Positions 32,493 through 42,713 of a DNA stretch of 64,000 bases are shown one piece after another (positions within the stretch are counted from its first letter, which is position 1; the number at the start of each line of letters is the position of its first letter). Made by a program: the position numbers and the translations under genes. This stretch comes from Clavaria fumosa (lineage: Eukaryota > Basidiomycota > Agaricomycetes > Agaricales > Clavariaceae). The stretch spans positions 3,700,501 through 3,764,500 of the forward strand of contig OX637795.1 of NCBI GenBank assembly GCA_951802425.1, read 5' to 3'. The notes under the pieces were generated by a model. That model was not told the origin of the DNA. It saw only the letters and a list, made by a program, of their open reading frames with translations, and did not search any database.

Positions 32493-33653
32493 ATGCCTAC
32501 TACACGTTCCGGTGCTCGACTTCCACCTCCTGTTACCGATGACGTCGACATTCCAGAACCGGCCGACAATACTCCGACTCCGAGTGTGTCCGGACCTCCG
32601 GACCACGATGAAGAGTCAGATCCCTCAGTCACTGATGACGACAACGAGCTAAATGAACCTCCGACATCTCGAGCCGAATGCGAACTAACTCCGGCGTGTC
32701 TCCTTCAGAAGATCATTGACGCCAACAAGCGCCCGGAGACAGTTAAACCACGAGACCCCGATACCTTCGATGGCTTGGACGCTAAGAAGTTGAAAAGCTT
32801 CTTGGTCCAATGCCAATTGAACTTCCTTGATCGCCCTAGAGTGTTCAAATCCGATTCTCATAAGGTACGCTATGTCCTTTCCTTTCTCCGGGGCTTCGCC
32901 CTGGAATGGTTTGAACTGATGATCCTGGATGGCGAAGGCCATCCAGTCCTTTCGAACTATAAGATGTTCATTGCTCAACTTACAGAGAACTTTGGTCCTT
33001 ACGACGCGATCTGTGAGGCAGAGTTCGAACTCGAACACCTCCAGATGCGCGAGGACCAGAAGTTGACGAAATATACCATTTCGTTCAACAGATTCGCGTC
33101 CATTGTCCATTGGGATGAATATGCATTGCAGTGGCAGTTCTACAAAGGACTTGCCAGCCGCATCAAGGACGAACTGGCCCGCGTTAACTGTGCGGACACG
33201 CTCCGCGGACTCCGCGAGCAAGCCAGTGCGATCAATGGTTGTTATTGGGCTCGGCAGCAGGAGATCTCTCAGGACTCCGTTAAGGCTCCGACGCCTAACA
33301 ACACCATCAAAAAGGAGACTTCGGATAATTCCAAGTCCCCGAACACTTCCGGCGCTAATAACAAGCCCGAGAAACCATCGGAAAAGCGTCCGGTGAACTC
33401 TGGTTCAACTTCCGGAAACTCCGTTCCAAAGGCCGCTGAGGGCTCCACTAACTCCGGTAGCCCCAGCAACACAAAGAAAGCTCATCTGGGTCAGGATGGA
33501 AAACTGACTCCAGAGGAATGCCAACAGTGTTTCAATAATAATCTGTGCCTATTCTGTGGAATAGCAGGCCACAAAGCCAACGAGTGTCGTAAGCGGACCT
33601 CGCGGGCCAGTGCCAGTGCTGCACGAATCACCTCCATGCCAAAAAAAGATTGA
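32493..33653 (+). CDS. E Gag (family 2), intact
   Basis: 386 codons from MPTTRSGARLPPP. N-terminal acidic, Pro-rich part; capsid-like domain (about residues 75-240: DPDTFDGLDAKKLKSFLVQ, SFLRGFALEWFELM, LTKYTISFNRFASIVHWDE); Ser/Asn/Lys-rich linker; CCHC knuckle near residue 355 (CLFCGIAGHKANEC, C-X2-C-X4-H-X4-C). It ends P-K-K-D-stop at an A7 run that can shift ribosomes into pol. Gag forms the particle that packages the RNA. The frame is uninterrupted, in contrast to D. Confidence 0.93.
   Translation: MPTTRSGARLPPPVTDDVDIPEPADNTPTPSVSGPPDHDEESDPSVTDDDNELNEPPTSRAECELTPACLLQKIIDANKRPETVKPRDPDTFDGLDAKKLKSFLVQCQLNFLDRPRVFKSDSHKVRYVLSFLRGFALEWFELMILDGEGHPVLSNYKMFIAQLTENFGPYDAICEAEFELEHLQMREDQKLTKYTISFNRFASIVHWDEYALQWQFYKGLASRIKDELARVNCADTLRGLREQASAINGCYWARQQEISQDSVKAPTPNNTIKKETSDNSKSPNTSGANNKPEKPSEKRPVNSGSTSGNSVPKAAEGSTNSGSPSNTKKAHLGQDGKLTPEECQQCFNNNLCLFCGIAGHKANECRKRTSRASASAARITSMPKKD
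33641..33647 (+). promoter_or_regulatory. Candidate -1 frameshift site, gag-pol junction
   Basis: In the gag frame the sequence is CCA AAA AAA GAT TGA, i.e. the canonical slippery heptamer A AAA AAA two codons before the stop. Pol is open in the -1 frame and continues as RLSSPESTV after slippage. D keeps the same run (17444-17450). No downstream pseudoknot was examined. Confidence 0.7.
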
Positions 33654-36007
33654 GCAGCCCAGAGAGCACAGTACGACTCTCCGGCTGCTCCAACTCCGAT
33701 CGTACTAAACCTATACCCAATACCCTTTCCTTTCATCGTTCTCTTTCCCTTCTTGCCTCCTCTCCTTCTATTTCTTCTCTGTTCAAAGCAATGATAGACT
33801 CTGGCGCTGAACTTTGTTTCATTGATGCCAAATTTGCTTCTCGTTTCCGTCTTCCGAAAACTCCGGTGACCCCTCGGGAGGTCGTTTTTATTAACGGGAC
33901 CACCTCTGTGTGGGTTACCGAAGCGGTCTGGTTATCCATTCGGCTCTCCGCCATGGATCCGACTGACGTCTTGTTTGTAGTTACTGATCTTGATCCCTCT
34001 AGTGATGTGATCTTGGGAATGAATTGGCTGTTCCAAAACAACCCACTGGTTGACTGGACTACTGGCCAGATAAAGCCCAGACCATCTACGAATGGGGAAA
34101 AATCTCCGAAATCTGATCTGGAGGGTGCACCGGCCAGCACTCTCCATTCTGTCCCTCTGTCCACCTCTGTCCCTCTGTCTGTCTCCACTCCGTGCGCTCT
34201 GGTTCAAATGTCGTCTGCAGTGACTCCGAACCAAGCCCGGACTCCATCTCCATCTCTGCTTCTGTCTCCGTCTTTGACTCCGTCTCTGACCTTTCCGTCT
34301 ACTCTGTCTCTCCAGGAGACACCCAAGGTTTCCTTTGTGAATGCTGCTGCATTCGCCATGGCTTGTGGACTTCGCAGGTCCCAAGTCTTTGGCATGACGT
34401 TGTCGAGCGAGTCCGCGCGCGCAGCCTCCGCTTCGTTCAATGTTCCCGACACCACCCCCCAGGATCTCCTCTCCGTTCCGGAGGAGTACAGGGACTTTCC
34501 AGATGTCTTCAGTAAAAAGAAGGCAGACACCCTTGCTCCGCATCGACCGTATGATCTAAAAATCAACCTGCTGGATGGCCAATCCCCTCTGCCAGGTGTA
34601 GTCTATTCTCTGTCGCAGTCTGAACTCAGCGAACTCCGCGAGTTTCTGGACAAACACCTCCGCATCGGATTTATCCATCCGAGCCGTTCTCTGCACAGAG
34701 CACCTGTGCTCTTTGTCTGGAAGAAGAACGGAACGCTCCGATTATGCGTTGATTTCCGTGGTCTCAATAAATTGACCAAAAAAGACCGTTATCCACTCCT
34801 GCTGACTAAAGATCTTCTCGACGTTCCAGGAAAAGCCCGAATCTATACAAAACTCGACCTCCAACACACGTATCACCTGGTCCGTATCGCTGAGGGTGAC
34901 GAATGGAAGACCGCATTCCGCACCCGATACAGATCCTATGAATGGTGTGTGATGCCTTTCGGGCTCACAAACGCACCCACCACATTCCAGCACTTTATGA
35001 ACGACATATTCTCCGACCTTCTCGACACGTTCATGGTCGTCTACCTCGACGACATCCTCATTTACTCCGAGGATCCGAAACAACACGTTGAGCATGTCCG
35101 AGAGGTACTCCGAAGGCTCCGGAAGCACGGTCTCTTCCTGAACCCGGCTAAGTGTGAATTTCACGCTGAAACCATGGAGTATCTCGGATTTGTTTTATCT
35201 CCGTCCGGACTTTCTATGGACACGGCTAAAGTGAAAACTATACAGGACTGGCCGACTCCATGGAAGGTCAAGGATGTCCAGTCCTTCCTCGGGTTCGCCA
35301 ATTTCTACCACTGCTTCGTCCATGGCTATTCCGAGATCGTCGCTCCGATGAACTGCTTGACACATAAAAACATCGAGTGGCAGTGGTCCGACGATTGCCA
35401 GTCCGCATTTGACTATCTAAAAACCACGTTCTCCACGGCTCCGATCCTCTCGCACTTCATTCCTGGAGCTCCGCTGATAGTCGAAACGGATGCCTCGGAC
35501 TACGCTGTCGCCGCGATACTTTCTACAGTCGCCTCCGACGGTGAAGTCCATCCTACCGCCTTTCATTCCCGCACCCTAGGCGTCTCCAAACTGAACTATG
35601 ACACCCACAATAAGGAACTCCTCGCTATATTTGAGGCATTTACCGCTTGGAGGCACTATCTCGAAGGTTCTGAAATTCCGGTCAACATTGTTACTGACCA
35701 CAAGAACCTAGAATACTTCTCCACAGTCCGCTTTCTCACCCGGCGTCAAGCCAGGTGGTCAGAGTTCCTTTCCCAGTTCAATTTCGTGATCCGATTCCGC
35801 CCTGGGCACCTCGGAATGAAACCCGATGCGTTGACTAGACGTTGGGACGTCTATCCCAAAGAGGGGGATAGCGACTATGCCCGCGTCAATCCGCAAAACC
35901 TCCGACCGATGTTCTCCAGCAAACAATTGATATCGTCTCTCCGAGCTTCGTCGCTTTATGTACCCGCACTCCGCACATCATTTGTGATTGACGATCATCA
36001 ACTCTGA
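33650..36007 (+). CDS. E Pol part 1: protease, RT, RNase H
   Basis: 785 codons in the -1 frame relative to gag; no start codon of its own is needed. Retropepsin site DSGAELCFID (about residue 48) and ILGMNWL; a Ser/Pro/Thr-rich linker; RT from RPYDLKINLLDG, with fingers [22 protein letters not shown], catalytic YLDDILIYS, and LGFANFYHCFVHG; RNase H with VETDASDYAVAAIL and TDHKNLEYF; then the FRPGHLGMKPDALTR linker. A TGA at 36005-36007 follows DDHQL, where an Arg (CGA) would fit. Readthrough would run into the frameshift that separates the integrase part. Reading is otherwise intact. Confidence 0.92.
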   Translation: MSSPESTVRLSGCSNSDRTKPIPNTLSFHRSLSLLASSPSISSLFKAMIDSGAELCFIDAKFASRFRLPKTPVTPREVVFINGTTSVWVTEAVWLSIRLSAMDPTDVLFVVTDLDPSSDVILGMNWLFQNNPLVDWTTGQIKPRPSTNGEKSPKSDLEGAPASTLHSVPLSTSVPLSVSTPCALVQMSSAVTPNQARTPSPSLLLSPSLTPSLTFPSTLSLQETPKVSFVNAAAFAMACGLRRSQVFGMTLSSESARAASASFNVPDTTPQDLLSVPEEYRDFPDVFSKKKADTLAPHRPYDLKINLLDGQSPLPGVVYSLSQSELSELREFLDKHLRIGFIHPSRSLHRAPVLFVWKKNGTLRLCVDFRGLNKLTKKDRYPLLLTKDLLDVPGKARIYTKLDLQHTYHLVRIAEGDEWKTAFRTRYRSYEWCVMPFGLTNAPTTFQHFMNDIFSDLLDTFMVVYLDDILIYSEDPKQHVEHVREVLRRLRKHGLFLNPAKCEFHAETMEYLGFVLSPSGLSMDTAKVKTIQDWPTPWKVKDVQSFLGFANFYHCFVHGYSEIVAPMNCLTHKNIEWQWSDDCQSAFDYLKTTFSTAPILSHFIPGAPLIVETDASDYAVAAILSTVASDGEVHPTAFHSRTLGVSKLNYDTHNKELLAIFEAFTAWRHYLEGSEIPVNIVTDHKNLEYFSTVRFLTRRQARWSEFLSQFNFVIRFRPGHLGMKPDALTRRWDVYPKEGDSDYARVNPQNLRPMFSSKQLISSLRASSLYVPALRTSFVIDDHQL

Positions 36008-37454
36008 GAGGACATCCGGTCTGGACTCTTGCTCGATCCTAGAAGACCTCCGCTCGAACTCCGTGGACCCTAAGTGGTCCATGGACGACGACGGACTTCT
36101 CCGCGAGCGCGGACGGATCTATGTACTGGACGTCAATGACCTCCGACTCCGCGTTTTACGTGCGAGACATGATCACCTGCTCACCAGACATTTCGGTAGG
36201 ACCAAGACTACGGCCTTGGTCTTCAGGGATTATACCTGGCTGAAACTCCGAGGATTCACATCGGACTTTTGCAAATCTTGCACGACTTGTGGTAGGGCGA
36301 AAGCCCCTCGGCATAAGCCGTATGGAACGCTCAAGCAGCTGCCCATACCCGAGAAACCGTGGAATTCCATTTCGATGGATTTCATCGAGCAACTCCCTGA
36401 GAGCTCCGGTTTTACCGCAATATTGGTGGTCATTGATAGGTTTACGAAGCAGGGGATCTTCATCCTGACGACTGACGAAGTGAACTCCATGGAGTTGGCC
36501 CATCTATTCGTATTCCACGTCTTCTCGAAACATGGAGTTCTGTCGCATGTCACCTCCGATCGCGGCTCCGAGTTCGTTTCCCGTTTTTTTCGCTCGTTGG
36601 GTAAAGTCCTGGACATGACTTTACACTTCACCTCCGGATATCATCCGGAGGGCGACGGACAGACGGAGCGGACTAACCAGACGTTGGAACAGTACCTCTG
36701 TTGTTACTGCAATTACCAGCAGGACAACTGGTCGCAGCTTCTGCCCCTCGCCGAGTTTGCCTACAACAATGCCCCAAGCGCCACCACTGGGATTTCTCCG
36801 TTCTTCACGAACAAGGGTTATCATCCGAATATCTCGGTATTCCCTGAACGCGAAGTAACTTCGGTCCGTGCCCGAGAGCTTGCTGTAGACTTGGATCAGC
36901 TGCACCAAGACCTCCGTAACCAAATCGCCGAAGCGCAGAGTCGCTATCAGGGTCCGGCGGACAAACGTCGGACTCTGGCACCGGAGTTTAAGGTCGGAAA
37001 CCGAGTATACGTTAAGGCGAAGTTTTTCCGTACGACCAGACCCTCCAAAAAACTCTCCGACAAGTTCCTCGGACCTTTCGAAATCATCGGAGAGGCCGGT
37101 TCGCACTCCTTCGTACTCCGACTCCCCGAAGCCATGCGAGCCATCCACCCCATCTTCCACATTTCCATGCTGGAGCCAGTCACTCCGAATACAATTCCGA
37201 ATCATATCATCACCCTGCCTCCTCCAGTAGAGATCGATGGAGACTTAGAGCACGAAATCTCCGAAGTGCTCGACTCCAAGATTGACAAACGCCGCACCTG
37301 CAAACTCCTATACCTGGTGTGGTGGTCCGGATATGAAGGAACCAATGAGGAAACATCCTGGCTTCCCACTACGGAACTTGTTCATGCCTCCGAGGCCGTT
37401 TCGGATTTCCACCAAGCTTATCCGAACAAGCCCGGACCTCTCAATACCCTCTAG
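36008..37454 (+). pseudogene. E Pol part 2: integrase and chromodomain
   Basis: The integrase frame is open from before 35988 to 37454, and coding evidently moves into it by a frameshift between the TGA and about 36050 (LRSNSVDPKWSMDDDGLL). Zinc-binding region HDHLLTRHFG...CKSCTTC; catalytic Asp in SMDFIEQLP, Asp in VTSDRGSEFVS, Glu in GDGQTERTNQTLEQ; SH3-like GNRVYVKAKFF; C-terminal chromodomain EISEVLDSKIDKR, YLVWWSGYEGTNEETSWLP. All catalytic residues are present, so only the upstream lesions separate it from activity. Confidence 0.9.
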
Positions 37455-37891
37455 ACCTTTCTCCATTCACTCCGATACCCCGAAATTTCTCTTGCTTCTA
37501 TTTACGTACATTTTCCATTCAATACAATTCCGTCTCTTTTCTCCGTTCACTCCGATACCCCGAAATTTCTCTTATGCTTCTACTTACATACATTTTCCGT
37601 TCTATACTACTCCATCTCTCGCTTCTCCATCTTCTCCGAAAAAAAAAAAAAATCCGTATTTCTGTCTCTCTGTCTCCCTGTCTCTCTCTCTGTTCCTTTC
37701 TCCGAAAACTCCAAACTTTTTATTTTTTCTCCCAAGTCCATCTCCGAATCTCTCTTCGTTGTCTCCGTCTTGTCTTACTTTATTTTCTTTCATTCCGCTT
37801 ACTTCACTCAAGTTCAAAGATAAAACAATAAATTTATAATAAAATAAAATAAATAAGAAACAATAAATAATGTAGATAAATTTTTTATTTT
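37455..37891 (+). other. E spacer between pol and antisense ORF
   Basis: Contains a near-duplicate of about 90 bp (TTCACTCCGATACCCCGAAA at 37466 and again at 37545), followed by pyrimidine-rich and AT-rich sequence. No gene. Confidence 0.7.
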
Positions 37892-38877
37892 TTAGGTGGA
37901 GGGGGGCGAGCCGGGCGATGCTTGTAAAACTCCCTTGGACTCCTTAAGCCCGGACTCCACTCCAACTTCTCCCTCCTCCACTTCCGCCTCTTTCCCCGCC
38001 TCTGCACCCTTCTCCGCCGCTTTCTCCGCCTCCGCTTCTTTCTCCGCTCCCGCTTCCTCCGCCTCCTTCTTCTCCACCCCCTTTTCCGAACCCGCCACCT
38101 CCACCTCCACCACCATCTTCTCCGCCTCCTCCTTCTCCTCCCCCGCTCCCCGCTTCCCCATCAGAAATTCCTGGAGGATCTTCCGATCCTCTGCCGCCGC
38201 CTTCTGCTTCGCCCTCATCTCCTTCCGCTCCGCCCTCGCCTCCTTCCGCCACTCCTCCAACTCGAACACCCCGCGGACCACCAACTCGTAGATGGTTCTC
38301 ACCACCCCGGTCCGCTCCGCCTCCGCTCTGTCCACGTCCGCCCGCGGCGCCCGCACCTCCTTCACCTCCTCCTACGACTCCACCACGGTCTTCTTCGACC
38401 GTGCGGAGCGGAATTTCTTCCGCTCCGGCCCCTCCACCTCTCCGCCCCCGCACCGCTGTTTCGCTGCTGCACACGCGACACACGCGGTGCCCCGCCCTCC
38501 GCTCGGCCACACACACCCCATCCCGAGCTGGACACATCGCGCGCAGTCCGCGCGCTCCGTGTCCGACTCCGTGGCTGGTGTCCGCTTCCTCCCCATCCCC
38601 TGCGCCTTCGCGATTTCCTCCGCCCTCCGCTTCACCTCCACCGCCCTCGCCCTCTCCATCTCCTCCCACCGCACCTTGTCCGTGGCCTCCCTCTTCTTCC
38701 GTTCCTCCTCCTCCCGCACCTTCTTGTCCTTCAGCGCCTTGATCTGGCGCATGAGGACCGCGATCTCAGGGTCCTCATCCTCCATGCGCAACTGCTCGGG
38801 GACGGCGACCACGGGGCGTGGTCAAGGGCGGGGAGGCCGGCTGGGCCCCGCTCCGGGTGTGCTCGGGTTGTGCGACA
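37892..38877 (-). pseudogene. Antisense Zn2Cys6-like ORF in E, two stops
   Basis: Same gene as the D antisense ORF, starting MSHNPSTPGAG at 38877. A TGA in the Pro-rich N-terminus (about 38824) and a TAG at 38372-38374 (after KKTVVES; D has VELEEE) interrupt one frame. The open parts (38375-38812 and 37892-38365) hold the six-cysteine cluster C-X2-C-X6-C-X10-C-X2-C-X6-C (CARCVQLGMGC, then CVACAAAKQRC) and a long Glu/Ala/Lys-rich C-terminal tail ending VLQASPGSPPST. The shared frame and cysteines in two copies suggest a real accessory gene of family 2 that has since decayed. Confidence 0.65.
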
Positions 38878-39113
38878 TCGAGGTTTTTAAAGAAAATAGT
38901 AGGGATTGCCCGTGCTAGGGGCTAGTGATGATGGTAGCAGGTTAAAGAAGAGAAAAAGTGGTGTATGATGCGCGCGGCCTTTTTACCCCCAAATTTTTTT
39001 CGGACTCCACTCAAGACACTGCGAAACTCCGACGCTAACTTGTTATGGGAGCCACGTGTTCACGCGGACTTTGGCCACAGGGTCTCAGGGGTTCGACCCT
39101 AAGAGGGGGATAC
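38878..39113 (+). other. E 3' untranslated region and purine tract
   Basis: Between the antisense ORF start and the 3' LTR; ends with AAGAGGGGGATAC, the polypurine tract. Highly similar to 29123-29374 in D. Confidence 0.8.
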
Positions 39114-39816
39114 TGTTACGACCCCATCCGCTTGCATAAGCACGACCCCCGCTCCGGACTCTGATCCGCTCCGCCATAACTCCATGCGCTCCGCTCCGCA
39201 CCTTCATCGGACTTTACTCTGCTGGTCTTCAGACCATTCGGACTTCGTTCCAGAACCTTCTCCCTCCATCCCCTCGTTCTGTTTACCATTGAGAGGATAC
39301 CCTTGACCCATGGGAGTCACTTTTTTGTTGTTGTTTCTTTGTTCCATGAAAATTGCACAGGCACAAGTGGTGAAACTCTCCTAGTAATTTGATATGTACA
39401 TTGTTTCACATTACTCCTATACTCTGTCCTTGCAGTATAAGTTTCCACCTGTATCTCCCTGCTCCTCAGTTTGAATATAACGTCTCTTGATTCCAAAAAC
39501 ATCTCTGAGCTTTTGTCCTCATCATCCTCGACGTTCTCCACGTCATCCAACCAACTCCGACCACTCTGACGGACTCCGATCACTTCGGAGTTGACTTACA
39601 TTCTGATTCTCTCTTTGGTATTGTTCTTGTTTGGTAAATAGGGACAAGTATATACGTGGTGGCACAACACATACGTTGAGGCCACAGTCCCATAAGTCTC
39701 CTTCCTCTTGTTTACTTCTCCATTTCACTGATATCGGACTCCGACTGGACTCCGATAGAACATCTCTGCTCCGCTCCGCTAATCCCTTTGCCGCTAACCT
39801 TGTTAAGACCCTGACA
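39114..39816 (+). mobile_element. E 3' LTR
   Basis: 703 bp, TGTTACGACC to CCCTGACA, ending at the CACGT target duplicate. Same as the 5' LTR except for an 18-bp shorter segment near 39160 and scattered changes. Confidence 0.93.
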
Positions 39817-39821
39817 CACGT

Positions 39822-40420
39822 CTCATGTGGTGATAGTTATGTGTTACGGCTCACTGCTCATTGAGTCCAAGGCAGGCTAGCTGGGCTGGATGAAGAGAGA
39901 GAGGGTAATATTGCAAGAATAACAAGTCTAGAGAATACAGGATACCTACTGACTCATATATATACTAGAATGCAGAGATATGGTAATGATGCGAGTACAA
40001 AGGAGTATGTGGAGGGGTCGCGACCATAGGGAAGGAATGAATGTATCGAGGGAATGGTCATGTGGTCGCAATGGTGGCAAGAAGTGGGAGAACGGTTGGT
40101 GGGGGGACAGGATGACAATAAGGGGAAGACAAGGGCGGCAAGGGGATGGGATAACGGTAACAACACAGGAGAACAAAGGGGAGACCAGATCCAGACTAAT
40201 GGCATTGGTGCCAAGGTGACAGGTGCCAGGGTCTGACAGGATGATGGCATCCCACACAGATGTGCCATCATGAATATGGGCCATCCTCTTGGTAGTAGTC
40301 ACATGGTCCACAGTCAGGTGGCCAGGTGCTTATTGGTCACATGATCGCGGGGGTTCGCAGGTGCTGGCACACGGTCATGAATGCATGGCAAAGGTTGTGA
40401 GCGGGCGCTAGAGGTTGCGA
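39822..40420. other. Non-coding stretch right of E
   Basis: No gene. Begins TGTGGTGATAG and carries a TGTTACGG word at 39841 and purine-rich sequence. A short TG...ACA-bounded LTR is possible (TGTTACGG to CTTGTTACA at 40558), but no target duplication was found. Confidence 0.4.
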
Positions 40421-40558
40421 CCAGCCACGTGATTATGTACTGTAACATTATGATGATAAGAACTTTTTACACTGATCCTGCTTGTTACACCAGCCACATG
40501 ATTATGTACCATAACATTATGATGATAAGAACTTTTTACACTGATCCTGCTTGTTACA
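40421..40558. repeat. Tandem duplication, 2 x 69 bp
   Basis: Two copies of a 69-bp unit starting CCAGCCAC(G/A)TGATTATG (40421-40489, 40490-40558), differing at few bases. No coding content. Confidence 0.9.
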
Positions 40559-41037
40559 GCTCACCTTTGCCCCAATAAGCACAAATTTTTGATAGAATCC
40601 TAGACTACATATGAGATAATTGATTGCCCAATTCATAATTTGTCCAGAAGGCCCCCAAACTCTACCCTGAGGCCAGACTTATTTGGTTGTCTCAAGTAGT
40701 GATAGATGACTGTACATCATTCTAATTAAGGATTCCAACAACCAAGGCTAGGAGGCCTAAAGCTAATTATACCTCCAGACATCTTATAGGCCCTTACATA
40801 CTTCTAATTAAGGATTCCAACAACCAAGGCTAGGAAGCCTAATCCTAATTATACTTTCAGACATCTTACATACTTCTAATTAAGAATTCCAATGACCAAG
40901 GCTAGGAGCCATAATTCTAATTACACCCCTACAATATCTTAAAAACCCTTATATACTTCTAATTAGGGATTCTAACAACCAAGGCTAGGAAGCCTAATCC
41001 TAATTATACTTCTACATATCTTATAGATCCTTACATA
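40559..41037. repeat. Minisatellite with GATTCCAACAACCAAGG units
   Basis: From about 40715 the motif CTTCTAATTAAGGATTCCAA, then CAACCAAGGCTAGGA and a TAATTATAC tail, repeats at about 80-90 bp spacing, at least four times before the MITE at 41038 and once after it (41408). A related unit lies at 31254. Non-coding. Confidence 0.85.
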
Positions 41038-41399
41038 TAGTGAATGGCAGGGGTTTTGGTAAACCTGGGGTGTTAGATATAGGGTGTTGGGGGGTAGGGG
41101 TAGGGTTTTGAAAATAGAAACCCCTCATACCCCCAGGGTTGAAAGGGTTATGACTAAGCAGGCACATCATTACTATATATGGGAATATAATTGAAAAATA
41201 ATGTAACATGTTGGGAGAATAGAAATTGTAATGATGTGAAAAATGGTAACCAAGCATAATACACCATGTTAGATTAGTAAAATTACTGCTTATGTAATAA
41301 CCCTTTCAACCCCTACCCCTGGGAAAAGGGGTAGGGTTTTTGAGGGTGAGGGTAGGGGTTGATAGATTCAAACCCCTTTCCAGCCCCTGCCATTCACTA
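41038..41399. mobile_element. 362-bp hAT-type MITE in the minisatellite
   Basis: Starts TAGTGAATGGCAGGGG and ends with CCCCTGCCATTCACTA, its perfect reverse complement (16 bp). Flanked by CTTACATA on both sides (41030-41037, 41400-41407), an 8-bp hAT-size duplication. Inside are G-rich GGGGTAGGGGTAGGG runs and their C-rich complements. Distinct from the other MITEs beyond TAGTG. Confidence 0.93.
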
Positions 41400-41407
41400 C
41401 TTACATA

Positions 41408-42713
41408 TTTCTAATTAGGATTCCAACAACCAAAGTTAGCATGCTTAATTCTAAATATGTCTAAATTAGTAATCACATTCTAATTTGGACATATAATGCT
41501 TTTTTAGGAAAAATAGTATATTTTAGAGAGGAGGTAGCTTTGTTATGACTTATTATCCTAAATGCCAGCTAATAAATAACTAATTAACATAATAAGCAAG
41601 AGAGGTTTTTCCTGATGTGACTCTCATATCAAGATTATTCCACTGACAAGAGTTGATTGTAGACTTGTATGTAAAGGCCCAGGATCCTTCGAACTATGCT
41701 GAGATCATAGAAGTTGAGTCATGCCAGCAAGCATGAGGACCTCGTTCATTTCCTTCAGATGGCCTGGAAATCACCCCATGAACCAATGTCTTTGCCTTAC
41801 CTATCTTATATATCTTAGCTATCTTAGCTGTGATATGTAACTACTTACTGAGAGCTCTGTCAAGCTGACTAAGGTGCCATAAGCTGGCCAAGTTCAGCTA
41901 AGTTTGGTTAAGAAAATTTGATGTTTCCTGATGTATACAGGGAGGGAGGGTAGTGACATGAATAGTACAGATGCAAGGCTAATGAGAGACAAAAATGAAA
42001 GTGAGGAGGGAAAATGGACAGTGAATGACATACATAAGGGACACCAAGGGTGAGAGAGGAGGCAAAGAGGTGAACTCAGTATCCTTCACATTTAAAAGGG
42101 GAGAATGACTCAGATGAAGAGCAGACACTAGGATGAAAGGAGAAAATGAGCCAGGCAGCATGAAAGCAAGGCTCCAACTGTAACACTGATAAGCAGAGTA
42201 AAGCCAGTAGTGTAAGACCAAGTATAGTGTAAGACCAGGTTAGGAGAGAGGGAGGCAGGATGAGCCTCTGGGACGCATGGAGCGAGAGACGAGAGGGACA
42301 GAGGGGGACTTTGGTTATAATTGATCAGTGCACATAACCTTACGCAGAGGGCATATATAATTTATTACACGGTACAAAAATCTGACATGCTACGGTAGGT
42401 GCGAACTTGATAGGTGCGAACTTGAAAAAATTCGAGGAAATAGCAAGAACGAAAGAGTAATGAGGAATTCACAGAGAGATTGAGGGGTCAACAGATAGAA
42501 GCCGAAGTGAAAGAACCAATACATCAAGAGGGAGGCAGAAGGCGAGCCGTTGGCACAATGAGGTGCATAGCACAACGAAACTTGATGGAGGTGGTACTCT
42601 TGTACAGCTTTAGTCAAAGATGATGAGCCATTTGAATGGGTTGCATCAAGCAGAGTAGATACCTGTGAGATAATAGTGCACGCGTGCACAGAATATGGGA
42701 CCACCTTCACCAC
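41408..42713. other. Non-coding AT-rich sequence
   Basis: After the last minisatellite unit I see no gene. Short duplicated words occur (TATCTTAGCTATCTTAGCTG near 41815, GTAAGACCA twice near 42210, AGGTGCGAACTTGA twice near 42400). The last part is probably the 3' flank of the gene ending at 42714. Confidence 0.5.

Larger units (their letters stand above)
31732..39816 (+). mobile_element. Element E: near-intact family-2 chromovirus
   Basis: 8085 bp, LTRs 31732-32452 and 39114-39816, flanked by the 5-bp target duplication CACGT (31727-31731, 39817-39821). Order: LTR, self-complementary PBS, gag, A7 slippery site, pol (protease, RT, RNase H, integrase, chromodomain), antisense ORF, purine tract, LTR. 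Lesions are few: a TGA at 36005-36007 and a frameshift within the next ~50 bases of pol. LTRs are alike apart from an 18-bp length difference and few substitutions, so insertion was recent compared with D. Confidence 0.95.

Noticed and set aside
37896..38918. Long Ser/Pro-rich plus-strand frames over the antisense ORF of E
   Set aside because: Low-complexity complements of Glu/Lys/Arg codons; the minus strand carries the cysteine cluster and is shared with D.
39838..40558. A solo LTR TGTTACGG to TTGTTACA
   Set aside because: No flanking 5-bp duplication and no second copy to define it.
40700..41460. CRISPR-like array
   Set aside because: Units of 80-90 bp with diverged sequence throughout and no constant repeat/variable spacer pattern; a minisatellite in a eukaryote.
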